A model generated the notes under the pieces. It did not search any database. It worked only from the letters and a program-made list of their open reading frames with translations, and had not been told where the DNA came from. Positions 39,668 to 46,844 of a stretch of DNA of 46,844 nt are shown here, piece by piece. Positions within the stretch are counted from its first letter, which is position 1; every line of letters begins with the position of its first letter. This DNA is from Gallionella sp. (GTDB lineage: Bacteria > Pseudomonadota > Gammaproteobacteria > Burkholderiales > Gallionellaceae). The DNA lies in the NCBI GenBank assembly GCA_030700315.1, contig JAUYJO010000213.1, positions 1-46,844 of the forward strand, in the 5' to 3' direction. A program made the translations under genes and the position numbers.

Positions 39668-40870
39668 TCATCTCCGGGCATGGCCGACCTGTATCCAGCC
39701 AGCCAAGTCGGTGGCAGGCATCGGCTCGGCAATGAGATAACCCTGGGCAAGATCGCACCCGCTCCGGCATAGGAAGTCCCAGTCGTCGCGATCCTCCACG
39801 CCTTCCGCGACGGTCTCCATGTTCAACTGCCTCGCGAGGGACAGACTGGCATCGAATTTTGCCTGTTTCGCCCCATCGGACGAAACGTGATGCACGAAAC
39901 TCCGGTCGATCTTGACCTCGTCGAAAGGAATATTGCGCAACTGTTCCGGCAAGATATGTCCGTAACCGAAATCGTCAATAGACAGGCGGAACCGTTTCAG
40001 GCGCAGGCGGGTCAAGGTTTCCAGCAAGGCGCGCAAGTCGCACGACATGATGCGGCTCTCCGCAACCTCTAGCACGACTTGTTGCGGAGCCACTCCTGCC
40101 GTCGCGGCAAGGTCGGAAATGAAATCCGCAAACTCCAACGAAACCAGATTGTTTATCGATACATTGACGGCCAACTGCAGCGCCAGCCCGGTTTCCTGCC
40201 AAAGCCTCGCCTGGGCGAATGCGCTGCTCAATACCACGCGGGCCAGATCGTCGATCAGGCCATATTCTTCCGCCGCACCGACAAAATCGCCAGGCAACAG
40301 CAGCCCATCGCTGGGGTGTTGCCAGCGCACCAGCGCTTCCGCACCCATCACACGACCGGTGGCAATCACCACCTTGGGCTGATAATAATTGACCAGCTCG
40401 CCTTTTTTGATGGCGGCGCGCAATTCGGTCGCGCCGTAAACTTTTGTTGCAGCCCGCAATGGATTACCCTGCGATGGTGGCGGCCATTTCCCGATCAACG
40501 CAACCAGCCTATCTGGAGCAACTGGCTTGCGTAAGCTCCCAAGCAGCGTAAGCCGGTGCGCATGCACCAGATTCTCGGCAACCTGCAAAACCCGCTCATC
40601 TTCTCCGCTGACCAGTATCAGGCCGCCTTTATAGCTTCGCTCGACCAAGTGGCGCACAAACTCGCCACCGTCCATTCCCGGCATGTTCAGATCCAGCAGA
40701 ATCAGATCCGGATGCCTGCCGGAATTGTCGATACGCTCCAGCGCGGCATGGCCGTCATCGCAGGTGGCGACATGCGTGAAACCCGAATTGGCCAGCATCC
40801 GTATGAGCAGCTTGAGCGAGAAAAAGTCGTCGTCAACTATCAGTATCCGGATTGCCGATTTTTCTGCCAT
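39668..40870 (-). CDS. REC-EAL response regulator, c-di-GMP phosphodiesterase type
   Basis: This 400-residue protein starts at the ATG at 40870 behind AAGGGGGAAATC. The receiver (about residues 5-125) shows LIVDDDFFSLKLL, LILLDLNMPGMDG, LVSGEDER and the lysine in LRKPVAPD. The EAL domain (about 150-395) keeps AEALVRWQHP, NVSINNL, LEVAESRIM, SIDDFGYGH, VKIDRSFVHH and AEGVED, so it should hydrolyse c-di-GMP, although the DDFG loop departs from the usual DDFGTGYSSL. It begins 12 bases after the hybrid kinase stop, so the kinase is its likely phosphodonor. A paralogue is encoded at 45463-46695. Confidence 0.9.
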   Translation of the reverse strand: MAEKSAIRILIVDDDFFSLKLLIRMLANSGFTHVATCDDGHAALERIDNSGRHPDLILLDLNMPGMDGGEFVRHLVERSYKGGLILVSGEDERVLQVAENLVHAHRLTLLGSLRKPVAPDRLVALIGKWPPPSQGNPLRAATKVYGATELRAAIKKGELVNYYQPKVVIATGRVMGAEALVRWQHPSDGLLLPGDFVGAAEEYGLIDDLARVVLSSAFAQARLWQETGLALQLAVNVSINNLVSLEFADFISDLAATAGVAPQQVVLEVAESRIMSCDLRALLETLTRLRLKRFRLSIDDFGYGHILPEQLRNIPFDEVKIDRSFVHHVSSDGAKQAKFDASLSLARQLNMETVAEGVEDRDDWDFLCRSGCDLAQGYLIAEPMPATDLAGWIQVGHARR

Positions 40871-40881
40871 GATTTCCCCCT

Positions 40882-43800
40882 TTACCGGAATGCACCAAGA
40901 TAGCGGTCCACGGCAGCCAGTTCTGCCTCGAACCCGAACAGCAGCGCCGCCAGCGCCTCCATGTCGCCCGCCTCGCCCGCCCGCTCCATTGCGGCGCACA
41001 GCTCGCCCAGCGCCAGCGCGCCCACCGAGCGGGATGACGACTTGAGCTTGTGCGCCAGCGCACCGGCAACAGCAGTATCTCCTGCCGCGCAGGCGGTGCG
41101 CAGCTCCGCCGCAATCTTCGCCGCGCTGATGCGGAAGTCATGCAGGAACTCGCGGATCAACGCCCCGTCGTCGCCGATCAACGCCTTGAGCACGTTCACG
41201 TCCACCGCAGCGGGTGCCGGAGCGCCGCAGGTCGGGTTAGCGGAGCGTAACCCGACATCCGCCGCCTCTTGTCGGGTTACGCCCTGCGGGCTAACCCTAC
41301 CTACGCCTTCCCCATGGGATTGAGGGAGGGAGGTGGACGCAACCGGCATCCATTTGTCCAGCATCGCTTTCAGGTTGGCGAGTTGCACCGGCTTGCTCAG
41401 GTAATCGTCCATGCCGATCGCACGGCAGTGATCGGCTTCGCCTTTGAGGGCGTTGGCGGTAATGGCGATGATCGGGATACGCGTTTTGGCGTCGCCTGTT
41501 TTTTCGGCGGCGCGGATCGCTGCGGTCAGTTCGTAGCCGTCCATCCTCGGCATATGCAGGTCGGTGAACAGGAGGCCGTAATCGCCGCTCCGCCAAAGCT
41601 CCAACGCCTCGCGACCGTCGCTGGCGATGTCGGCAATTCGCCCGAGCAATTTGAGTTGTTGCAGGATGACTTTCTGGTTGATCTCGTTGTCTTCGGCGAC
41701 CAGGATCAGGCTGCCTTGTTGGCGCGCATCCTCGCGGGACAACGGCACGAGCGTCGCTTTGATATCGCTGTGCAGGCTTGCCCGGCCAGGCTGTTTGGCC
41801 CGCCCGGCGGCAATCGCCACCGCTTCCAGAAACGCGAGGCGATGCATCGCCTCGGCATCCAGCGCAACCAGGTCGGTTGCAATAATCCGGGGGCGCTGGC
41901 GTCCGCCACGCTCGATGGCGGTGAAGCGCACATCAAGGCCGGGCCGGGCATGGGCGGCGGCGCGTAACTCGCCCAGCGGCGGATTGACGCCCGCAGTGTC
42001 GATGACCACGATACACAGGCCGGGCGGGCGGCCGGCGATCCATTGCCGTGCGGCAGCGATATCCGGCGCTCGCTCGACCGTTGCTCCATCATGCGCGAGA
42101 TAAGCGGCAAGATCGTCGGCCAGGCTTTCCGCGCCGCCCACAACCAAACAATGCAGCCCTGCGATCAGGTTAAGGTTTTGTAGGTCGGGTTTCAACCCGA
42201 CACCATCATCATGCCTGTCCTGAGCTTGTCGAAGCGGTCGGGTTGAAATCCGACCTACATCAATCTGTTCCGGCGGCAAATCGAACGGCAACCGCACGCC
42301 GAACATCGCGCCTTTGCCCGGTTCGCTCCGCACCGTGATTTCGCCGCCCATGATGTTTGCCAACTGGCGGCAGATGGCCAGCCCCAGCCCGGTTCCGCCA
42401 AAATTCCGCGTGGTGGATGAATCGGCTTGGGTAAAGGGGGAAAACAGCCGCGCCTGGGTTTCCTTGTCGATGCCGATGCCGTTGTCGGTCACGCGGAATT
42501 CCAGTGTTACCTGCCCTGTATCCCCCAAACCCGTTCGCCCTGACCCTTCGGCTGCGCTCAGGACTAAAGGCTTTGTCGAAGGGCTGTGTGGTTCGACATA
42601 ACCACCGACTTGGCTGGCGTCTTCTGACAGCCTAGTCGGATGGCTAGTAGTTGCATCAGGCTCGCCACGAACGGGTTTGAGATGTGAGCTATCTTCGACC
42701 AGCACGGCGCGCACCGATACCTTGCCCGGACGGTCCAGCCCGCTGGAAAACTTGATGGCATTGTTCGCCAGGTTGACCAGTATCTGGCGCAACCGCAACG
42801 CATCGCCCATGACTGCCGGGGGGATGACAGGATCGGTGAACAGCGTCAGCTCCACCCCTTTTTTCAGGGCCAGGGGAATCAGGGTTTCGCATGTCCCTTC
42901 CACCACACTGGCTATGGACATGAGCACACTGTCGATCTGGAGTTTGCCGGCCTCGATCTTGGAGAAGTCGAGAATATCGTCGATGATGGCAAGCAGGGAA
43001 AACGCCGAGTCGTGGATGATATTGACCATCTCTGTTTGCTGGCCATTGAGGCTGGTCTGTTGCAGCACATCGACCATGCCGACCACGCCGTTCATCGGGG
43101 TGCGGATCTCGTGGCTCATCGCGGCGAGAAAGGCTGATTTGGCGCGGTTGGCATGGTTGGCATCAAGCCGTGCTTGATCCAATGCAGCGGTGCGCGCCGC
43201 CACTTTTTCTTCCAGCTCATCGTTGAGCTGGAGCAGCTCTGCCTCCATCCGCTTGCGTTCGGTGATGTCCTCCTGGATAGCCAGATAGTTAACCACACGC
43301 CCATCGGCCATGCGCACCGGCGAGACCCACACCGATTCGATGTATTCCCTGCCGTTTTTGCACCGGTTGATGAATTCGCCCTTCCACACTTCGCCTCGGG
43401 TCAGGTGCGCCCACAAGTCGTCGTAGCTTGCCTTCGGGGTTCTGCCGGAATGCAGCAGGCGCGGATTCTGTCCGATAATCTCGGCCAGACTGTAGCCGGA
43501 TGCCTTGACGAAGGCCTCGTTGGCATATTCGATATTTGCACCGAGGTCGGTGATGATGATCGAATTGGGGCTCTGCTCCACCGCCAGCGAGAGCTTGCGC
43601 AAGGAATCTTCGGCCCCCCTGCGCTCGTTGATGTCGTAGCAGGAACCGAGATAGCCTGCAAACTCGCCGTCCAGATCGGTGTATGGCGCGCCGTGATCCA
43701 GTATCCAGTGGTAGCTGCCGTCACGGTGGCGCATGCGGTATTCCATGACAAACGGCTCGCGCCGGTTGAAGGCGGAAAGGAAGGCGCTGAAACTGTGCTC

Positions 43801-45147
43801 GCGATCTTCAGGGTGTATACCATCGGCCCAGCCGTCGCCCAGCTCCTGCTCCAGAGTGCGACCGGTAAATTCCAGCCAGGCGCGGTTGACATAATCGCAC
43901 TTGCCGTTCCTGTCGATGCGCCAGATCGGGTTGGGAAACTCCTGCATCAGTTTGAGGTGGAAATCGAGCGAGGATTGCAGGCGCTGCTCCAGCGTCTTGA
44001 AATGCGTCATGTCGCGCATGATGGTGGAATAATAAGCCACCGCGCCATCCTCTTTCTTGTGGGCGATAATCACCTGCGACACCGGAATATCGACTCCGGT
44101 GCGCGAACGCAGCATGCTTTCCCCCGACCACAACCCTTCCCGCACCACGGCGGGCAAAATGGCATGGAGGGTATGATCGGCCACGTCGGGCGGATGAAAA
44201 TCGGCGATGGAGTAACGGCCAAGGTCTTCATCCCCGGCAAGCCCCAGCATCCGGTATCCGGCACGGTTGAGATAAAGGATACGCCCTTCCGCCGAAGCGG
44301 TGCCGGCGAAGTCGGTAGTGGCTTCGAGAATGGCGGCCAGTGTGGCGTTTTCCCGCGCGCGCCTGTCCAATTCACCGATCAGCTCGTCGGTCTGCGCCGC
44401 GGTGGCATTGAAGGTCAGCACCAGTTCGCCGATCTCGTCGCGCGAGTGAAAATCCATGCGCACGCCCCGCTCGCCGGCGGCGAAACGCCGGGTGAATTCG
44501 GTCAGGTTGATGATCGGCGCGGTAACCCGCGAGCGCACATAAAAAAAGACCCAAAGCATCAGCAGGATTTCCAGCACCTGCACCAGATAAATGATGGAGT
44601 CCACCCGCTGGTTGGCGGTTTGCGCGGCTTTTTCGAGAGCGCCCACCAGATGGTCGGCCTCGCTCAGCATCGCCGCCGCGCCAGCCGCCACCTCGCGCTG
44701 CACCGCCTGCCGTGCCGCCAGATCCGGCTCCGCCAGTACCCGCTCCAGCGCGATATGCAGGTCCTGCCAAGCTTTGTCTATATGCCCCAGATGCTCTTCC
44801 AGATCGTCCCCGGCGCTGCGCATCAGCGAATGAAGATTCCCGATTTCCTTTGCCACACCGGCATAACGCACCTTGAATTCGTTTTCCGCTTCCACTTCCG
44901 ACTGTCTGGCGGCCTCGCCCGGCTCCAGCACGAAGCTGGCCGACTGGAAGGCTATCTGCTGGGACAGATAACGCAGCCGCCCGCTCTGGTTGATGATGTT
45001 GGCGATATTCGCGATGCTGTCGTGCAGCGTATTGGATAAATATAGGTTGCCGGTGGCGGTTATCGCCAGCAGCAGGAATATCCCGCCCAGCTTGGCGCTT
45101 ACCGACAAACGGCGGGGTTGTGCAACTGATTCGGGTGAAATGACCAT
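40882..45147 (-). CDS. Giant hybrid sensor histidine kinase (HAMP-PAS3-HisKA-HATPase-REC-HPt) with repeat-derived inserts
   Basis: This protein of 1421 residues starts at the ATG at 45147 behind AAGGAAATC. Order: membrane segment (about 20-40), periplasmic region with a NarX/PilJ-like [18 protein letters not shown] stretch, second membrane segment (about 186-206), HAMP, three PAS domains (about 270-640), HisKA with the phospho-His in [11 protein letters not shown] (about 678), HATPase (N box near 786, DNGIGI near 886, [10 protein letters not shown]), a degenerate receiver (about 995-1110), a true receiver with [11 protein letters not shown] and [11 protein letters not shown] (about 1146-1260), and an HPt domain with His in [13 protein letters not shown] (about 1364). 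Four segments between these domains, including one between the N and G1 boxes, are encoded by dispersed repeats. Confidence 0.9.
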   Translation of the reverse strand: MVISPESVAQPRRLSVSAKLGGIFLLLAITATGNLYLSNTLHDSIANIANIINQSGRLRYLSQQIAFQSASFVLEPGEAARQSEVEAENEFKVRYAGVAKEIGNLHSLMRSAGDDLEEHLGHIDKAWQDLHIALERVLAEPDLAARQAVQREVAAGAAAMLSEADHLVGALEKAAQTANQRVDSIIYLVQVLEILLMLWVFFYVRSRVTAPIINLTEFTRRFAAGERGVRMDFHSRDEIGELVLTFNATAAQTDELIGELDRRARENATLAAILEATTDFAGTASAEGRILYLNRAGYRMLGLAGDEDLGRYSIADFHPPDVADHTLHAILPAVVREGLWSGESMLRSRTGVDIPVSQVIIAHKKEDGAVAYYSTIMRDMTHFKTLEQRLQSSLDFHLKLMQEFPNPIWRIDRNGKCDYVNRAWLEFTGRTLEQELGDGWADGIHPEDREHSFSAFLSAFNRREPFVMEYRMRHRDGSYHWILDHGAPYTDLDGEFAGYLGSCYDINERRGAEDSLRKLSLAVEQSPNSIIITDLGANIEYANEAFVKASGYSLAEIIGQNPRLLHSGRTPKASYDDLWAHLTRGEVWKGEFINRCKNGREYIESVWVSPVRMADGRVVNYLAIQEDITERKRMEAELLQLNDELEEKVAARTAALDQARLDANHANRAKSAFLAAMSHEIRTPMNGVVGMVDVLQQTSLNGQQTEMVNIIHDSAFSLLAIIDDILDFSKIEAGKLQIDSVLMSIASVVEGTCETLIPLALKKGVELTLFTDPVIPPAVMGDALRLRQILVNLANNAIKFSSGLDRPGKVSVRAVLVEDSSHLKPVRGEPDATTSHPTRLSEDASQVGGYVEPHSPSTKPLVLSAAEGSGRTGLGDTGQVTLEFRVTDNGIGIDKETQARLFSPFTQADSSTTRNFGGTGLGLAICRQLANIMGGEITVRSEPGKGAMFGVRLPFDLPPEQIDVGRISTRPLRQAQDRHDDGVGLKPDLQNLNLIAGLHCLVVGGAESLADDLAAYLAHDGATVERAPDIAAARQWIAGRPPGLCIVVIDTAGVNPPLGELRAAAHARPGLDVRFTAIERGGRQRPRIIATDLVALDAEAMHRLAFLEAVAIAAGRAKQPGRASLHSDIKATLVPLSREDARQQGSLILVAEDNEINQKVILQQLKLLGRIADIASDGREALELWRSGDYGLLFTDLHMPRMDGYELTAAIRAAEKTGDAKTRIPIIAITANALKGEADHCRAIGMDDYLSKPVQLANLKAMLDKWMPVASTSLPQSHGEGVGRVSPQGVTRQEAADVGLRSANPTCGAPAPAAVDVNVLKALIGDDGALIREFLHDFRISAAKIAAELRTACAAGDTAVAGALAHKLKSSSRSVGALALGELCAAMERAGEAGDMEALAALLFGFEAELAAVDRYLGAFR
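41228..41304. repeat. GTCGGGTTAGCG-type repeat inside the hybrid kinase gene
   Basis: GCAGGTCGGGTTAGCGGAGC, TAACCCGACA, TTGTCGGGTTACGCCCTGCG and CTAACCCTACCTACG form a chain of inverted repeats translated as the linker between the last receiver and the HPt domain. Related sequence lies intergenically at 27922. Confidence 0.7.
42180..42258. repeat. Family A-derived repeat with nested family J unit, inside the hybrid kinase gene
   Basis: GTAGGTCGGGTTTCAACCCG and GTCGGGTTGAAATCCGACC are family A-type arms. Between them sits a family J unit, CCTGTCCTGAGCTTGTCGAA (42214-42233). The stretch is translated in frame as the linker between the HATPase domain and the degenerate receiver. Confidence 0.8.
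42541..42586. repeat. Family J double unit inside the hybrid kinase gene
   Basis: CCCTTCGGCTGCGCTCAGGA and CTTTGTCGAAGGGCTG form an imperfect inverted pair of the widespread CCTTCGACAAGCTCAGG type. Single units occur at 3824, 9422 and 42214. Translated in frame in the HATPase domain, immediately next to element X. Confidence 0.75.
42598..42655 (-). repeat. Element X, copy 5, translated within the hybrid kinase
   Basis: On the minus strand it runs TGCAACTACTAGCC to GGTGGTTAT. The apical stem CTGTC/GCCAG has one mismatch. The frame used here is GCA-ACT-ACT-AGC, giving [20 protein letters not shown] at about residues 831-850, between the N and G1 boxes of the ATPase domain. Copy 3 in thiL is read in another frame. 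Confidence 0.88.
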
Positions 45148-45208
45148 GATTTCCTTGCACATCGGCTTGTCGATGTTTGCACGAATAATGCGGCTACTGC
45201 GCCTCTAA

Positions 45209-45376
45209 GGGATGCAGAAATTGTAAAAGTACCTTTTATGAACCGTGGGCGGGTTTCGTAGGTCGGGATTCATCCCGACAGAGCGCCGCATAACCCAACC
45301 CCGTCGGGATGAATCCCGACCTACCTCATCGTGAGGTTCATGACCAAACGGTACGTTTGTGATTTCTGTCTCCCTA
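45209..45376. repeat. Family B compound repeat, complete copy
   Basis: It begins GGGATGCAGAAATTGTAAAA, contains a long inverted pair (GTAGGTCGGGATTCATCCCG with CGGGATGAATCCCGACCTAC), and ends GTACGTTTGTGATTTCTGTC. It occupies most of the 315 bp gap upstream of the hybrid kinase. The first 105 bases recur at 46740 with two differences. A TATCCCAGATAATCCATTTG family A fragment lies at 45433. Confidence 0.85.
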
Positions 45377-45462
45377 AACGTGTGCGCTTTTCTCCATTGG
45401 TGCGCTTTCTTACAACTTGCCATCCTGTTTTATTATCCCAGATAATCCATTTGGGTTCATTG

Positions 45463-46695
45463 TTATGTCGGCTCGTTAGTTCCTGCCGGAAGCTCTTTCC
45501 GCACCCGCTCTTCCCAGTTTTTTATCCACCCCTGCAAGTCAGCGGCAGGCATCGGTTTTGCGATGAAGTAGCCTTGGGCGATATCGCATCCCGTGCTGCG
45601 CAAGAATTCCCAGTCGTCGCGGTCTTCTACGCCTTCTGCAACGATTTCCATATCCAGTTGTTTCGCCAGCCCGAGGCTGGCGTCGAACATTGCGCGCGTT
45701 GTGCCGTTGTTCCACGCGCCATGCACGAAGCTCTGGTCGATCTTCAGCTCATCGAAGGGAATATCGCGCAACTGCGCCAGCGAGGAATGTCCGGTGCCGA
45801 AATCGTCGATGGATAGCCGGAAGCGTTTCAGGTGCAGCCGGGTGAGGATTTCCAGCGGTGCGCGCAGGTCGCGCATCAACTGGCTTTCTGTTACTTCCAG
45901 CACTATCTGCTGCGGCGGAACGCCAGCGTCGGCAGTCTGTTTGGTGACATAATCCGCGAAATCCAGCGACGCCAGGTTATCCATCGACACGTTCACCGCC
46001 ACTCGCAAGGACAACCCAATTGCCTGCCAGATGCTGGCCTGCGCGAGCGCACTGCCCAGCACCGCGCGGGTCAGATCGTCGATCAGGCCGTGTGCTTCCG
46101 CCACACTGATGAACTGGTCGGGAAACACCAGCCCATCGACGAGATGCCGCCAGCGCACCAGCACTTCTACGCCCACCACCTGGCCGGTGGCGACTGCCAC
46201 CTTGGGCTGGTAGTAATTGATTAGTTCGCCATTCGCGATGGCGGTACGCACCTCGTCTGCGCTGTAAGTTTTCTTTGCTGCACGCAGTTTGTTTGGCAGC
46301 GGCGGCGACCATTTCACAAGCAATGTATTCAGCCCTTCCGGCGTCGCCGGTTTGTGCAGGTGGCCGAGCACCGGAATTTTGTGCGCATGCACCAGCTTGA
46401 CGGTGGATTGCAACATGCGTTCGTTCTCGCCGCTGACCAGGATGAGGCTGCCCGCATATTGCCGTTCGACCAGATGGCGCACGAATTCTACCCCGTCCAT
46501 CTCCGGCATATTCAGATCCAGCAGGATCAAGTCCGGCGCACCATCCGCATGGCCGATTTTCTCAAGCGCGGCGTATCCGTTGTCACAGGTGGCGACCGAG
46601 GTAAAGCCGAGATTCGCCAGCATCCGGCTGAGCAGCTTGAGCATGAGCGGCTCGTCATCCAGCGCCAGAATTCGGATTGCGGAATTTTCTTTCAT
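45463..46695 (-). CDS. REC-EAL response regulator, paralogue of 39668-40870
   Basis: This 410-residue protein starts at the ATG at 46695 behind AAGGAAAAAACC. The receiver (about residues 5-125) has LALDDEPLMLKLL, LILLDLNMPEMDG, LVSGENER and LHKPATPE. The EAL domain (about 150-400) reads GVEVLVRWRH (EVL instead of EAL, catalytic Glu kept), NVSMDNLA, LEVTESQLM, SIDDFGTGHSSL, LKIDQSFVHG and AEGVED. It should be an active phosphodiesterase. It matches its paralogue along the full length, so the two arose by duplication. A family B repeat lies upstream of it, and another lies between it and the kinase gene. Confidence 0.9.
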   Translation of the reverse strand: MKENSAIRILALDDEPLMLKLLSRMLANLGFTSVATCDNGYAALEKIGHADGAPDLILLDLNMPEMDGVEFVRHLVERQYAGSLILVSGENERMLQSTVKLVHAHKIPVLGHLHKPATPEGLNTLLVKWSPPLPNKLRAAKKTYSADEVRTAIANGELINYYQPKVAVATGQVVGVEVLVRWRHLVDGLVFPDQFISVAEAHGLIDDLTRAVLGSALAQASIWQAIGLSLRVAVNVSMDNLASLDFADYVTKQTADAGVPPQQIVLEVTESQLMRDLRAPLEILTRLHLKRFRLSIDDFGTGHSSLAQLRDIPFDELKIDQSFVHGAWNNGTTRAMFDASLGLAKQLDMEIVAEGVEDRDDWEFLRSTGCDIAQGYFIAKPMPAADLQGWIKNWEERVRKELPAGTNEPT

Positions 46696-46739
46696 GGTTT
46701 TTTCCTTATTGTTTTGTGTGATGCCGCAGGGTGACATTA

Positions 46740-46844
46740 GGGATGCAGAAATTGTAAAAGTACCTTTGATGAACCGGGGGCGGGTTTCGTAGGTCGGGAT
46801 TCATCCCGACAGAGCGCCGCATAACCCAACCCCGTCGGGATGAA
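46740..46844. repeat. Family B compound repeat, copy cut by the window end
   Basis: It matches 45209-45313 except for two bases (TTTGATG for TTTTATG, CCGGGGG for CCGTGGG). It lies upstream of the REC-EAL gene, just as the other copy lies upstream of the kinase gene. The remainder is outside the window. Confidence 0.85.

Noticed and set aside
43153-45039. 628-codon open frame on the plus strand opposite the hybrid kinase
   Set aside because: The minus-strand frame has clear HAMP, PAS and HisKA motifs, while this one has none.
1-46844. CRISPR array
   Set aside because: Repeats are dispersed or nested palindromes without regular spacing and unique spacers; no cas gene is present.

Overview
The window is a typical high-GC chromosomal stretch of a motile Gram-negative bacterium. 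Gene content and order (cheR-cheD-cheB; flhB-flhA-flhF-flhG-fliA-motC; ribBX-ribH-nusB-thiL-pgpA; small periplasmic c-type cytochromes) point to a betaproteobacterium, plausibly a Gallionella/Sideroxydans-like member of the Nitrosomonadales. That placement is inferred from gene content, not from a marker gene. No rRNA or tRNA gene was recognised.

Layout. 1-9.3 kb: end of a chemoreceptor with a CheR-binding tail, the adaptation enzymes CheR, CheD and CheB, a STAS protein with a very large PAS/PP2C-phosphatase/ATPase protein (a likely partner switch), and a PAS-PAS-GGDEF-EAL protein. 9.8-17.5 kb: late flagellar operon flhB, flhA, flhF, flhG, fliA, motC. 17.6-25.6 kb (mostly minus strand): cell-wall transglycosylase, aroE, a TonB-like protein, an RNB ribonuclease, two small cytochromes c flanking lipA, and a secreted sulfatase-modifying-factor-like protein. 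25.8-30.2 kb: riboflavin, nusB, thiamine and phospholipid genes, then a secreted nuclease. 30.6-38.4 kb: an accessory island with three toxin-antitoxin pairs (BrnTA, ParE-type, Xre-RES), a truncated restriction helicase, a low-GC nucleotidyl-cyclase-like protein and a Sel1-repeat/trypsin lipoprotein. 38.5-46.7 kb (minus strand): a phosphorelay made of a giant hybrid kinase, two paralogous REC-EAL c-di-GMP phosphodiesterases and a double-receiver protein.

The most unusual property is the density and nesting of short dispersed palindromic repeats: at least ten families fill nearly every intergenic gap. I name them A to J and X for convenience. Element X stands out. It is a 57-58 nt hairpin found five times (1621, 16670, 19383, 28743, 42598), with compensatory base changes in two stems. 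In most cases it sits inside another palindromic repeat, and twice it lies in frame inside a protein gene (thiL and the hybrid kinase), read in two different frames. It resembles in behaviour the protein-invading palindromic elements known from Rickettsia and is the best candidate here for something undescribed. Intragenic tandem repeats also occur in nusB, aroE and flhF.
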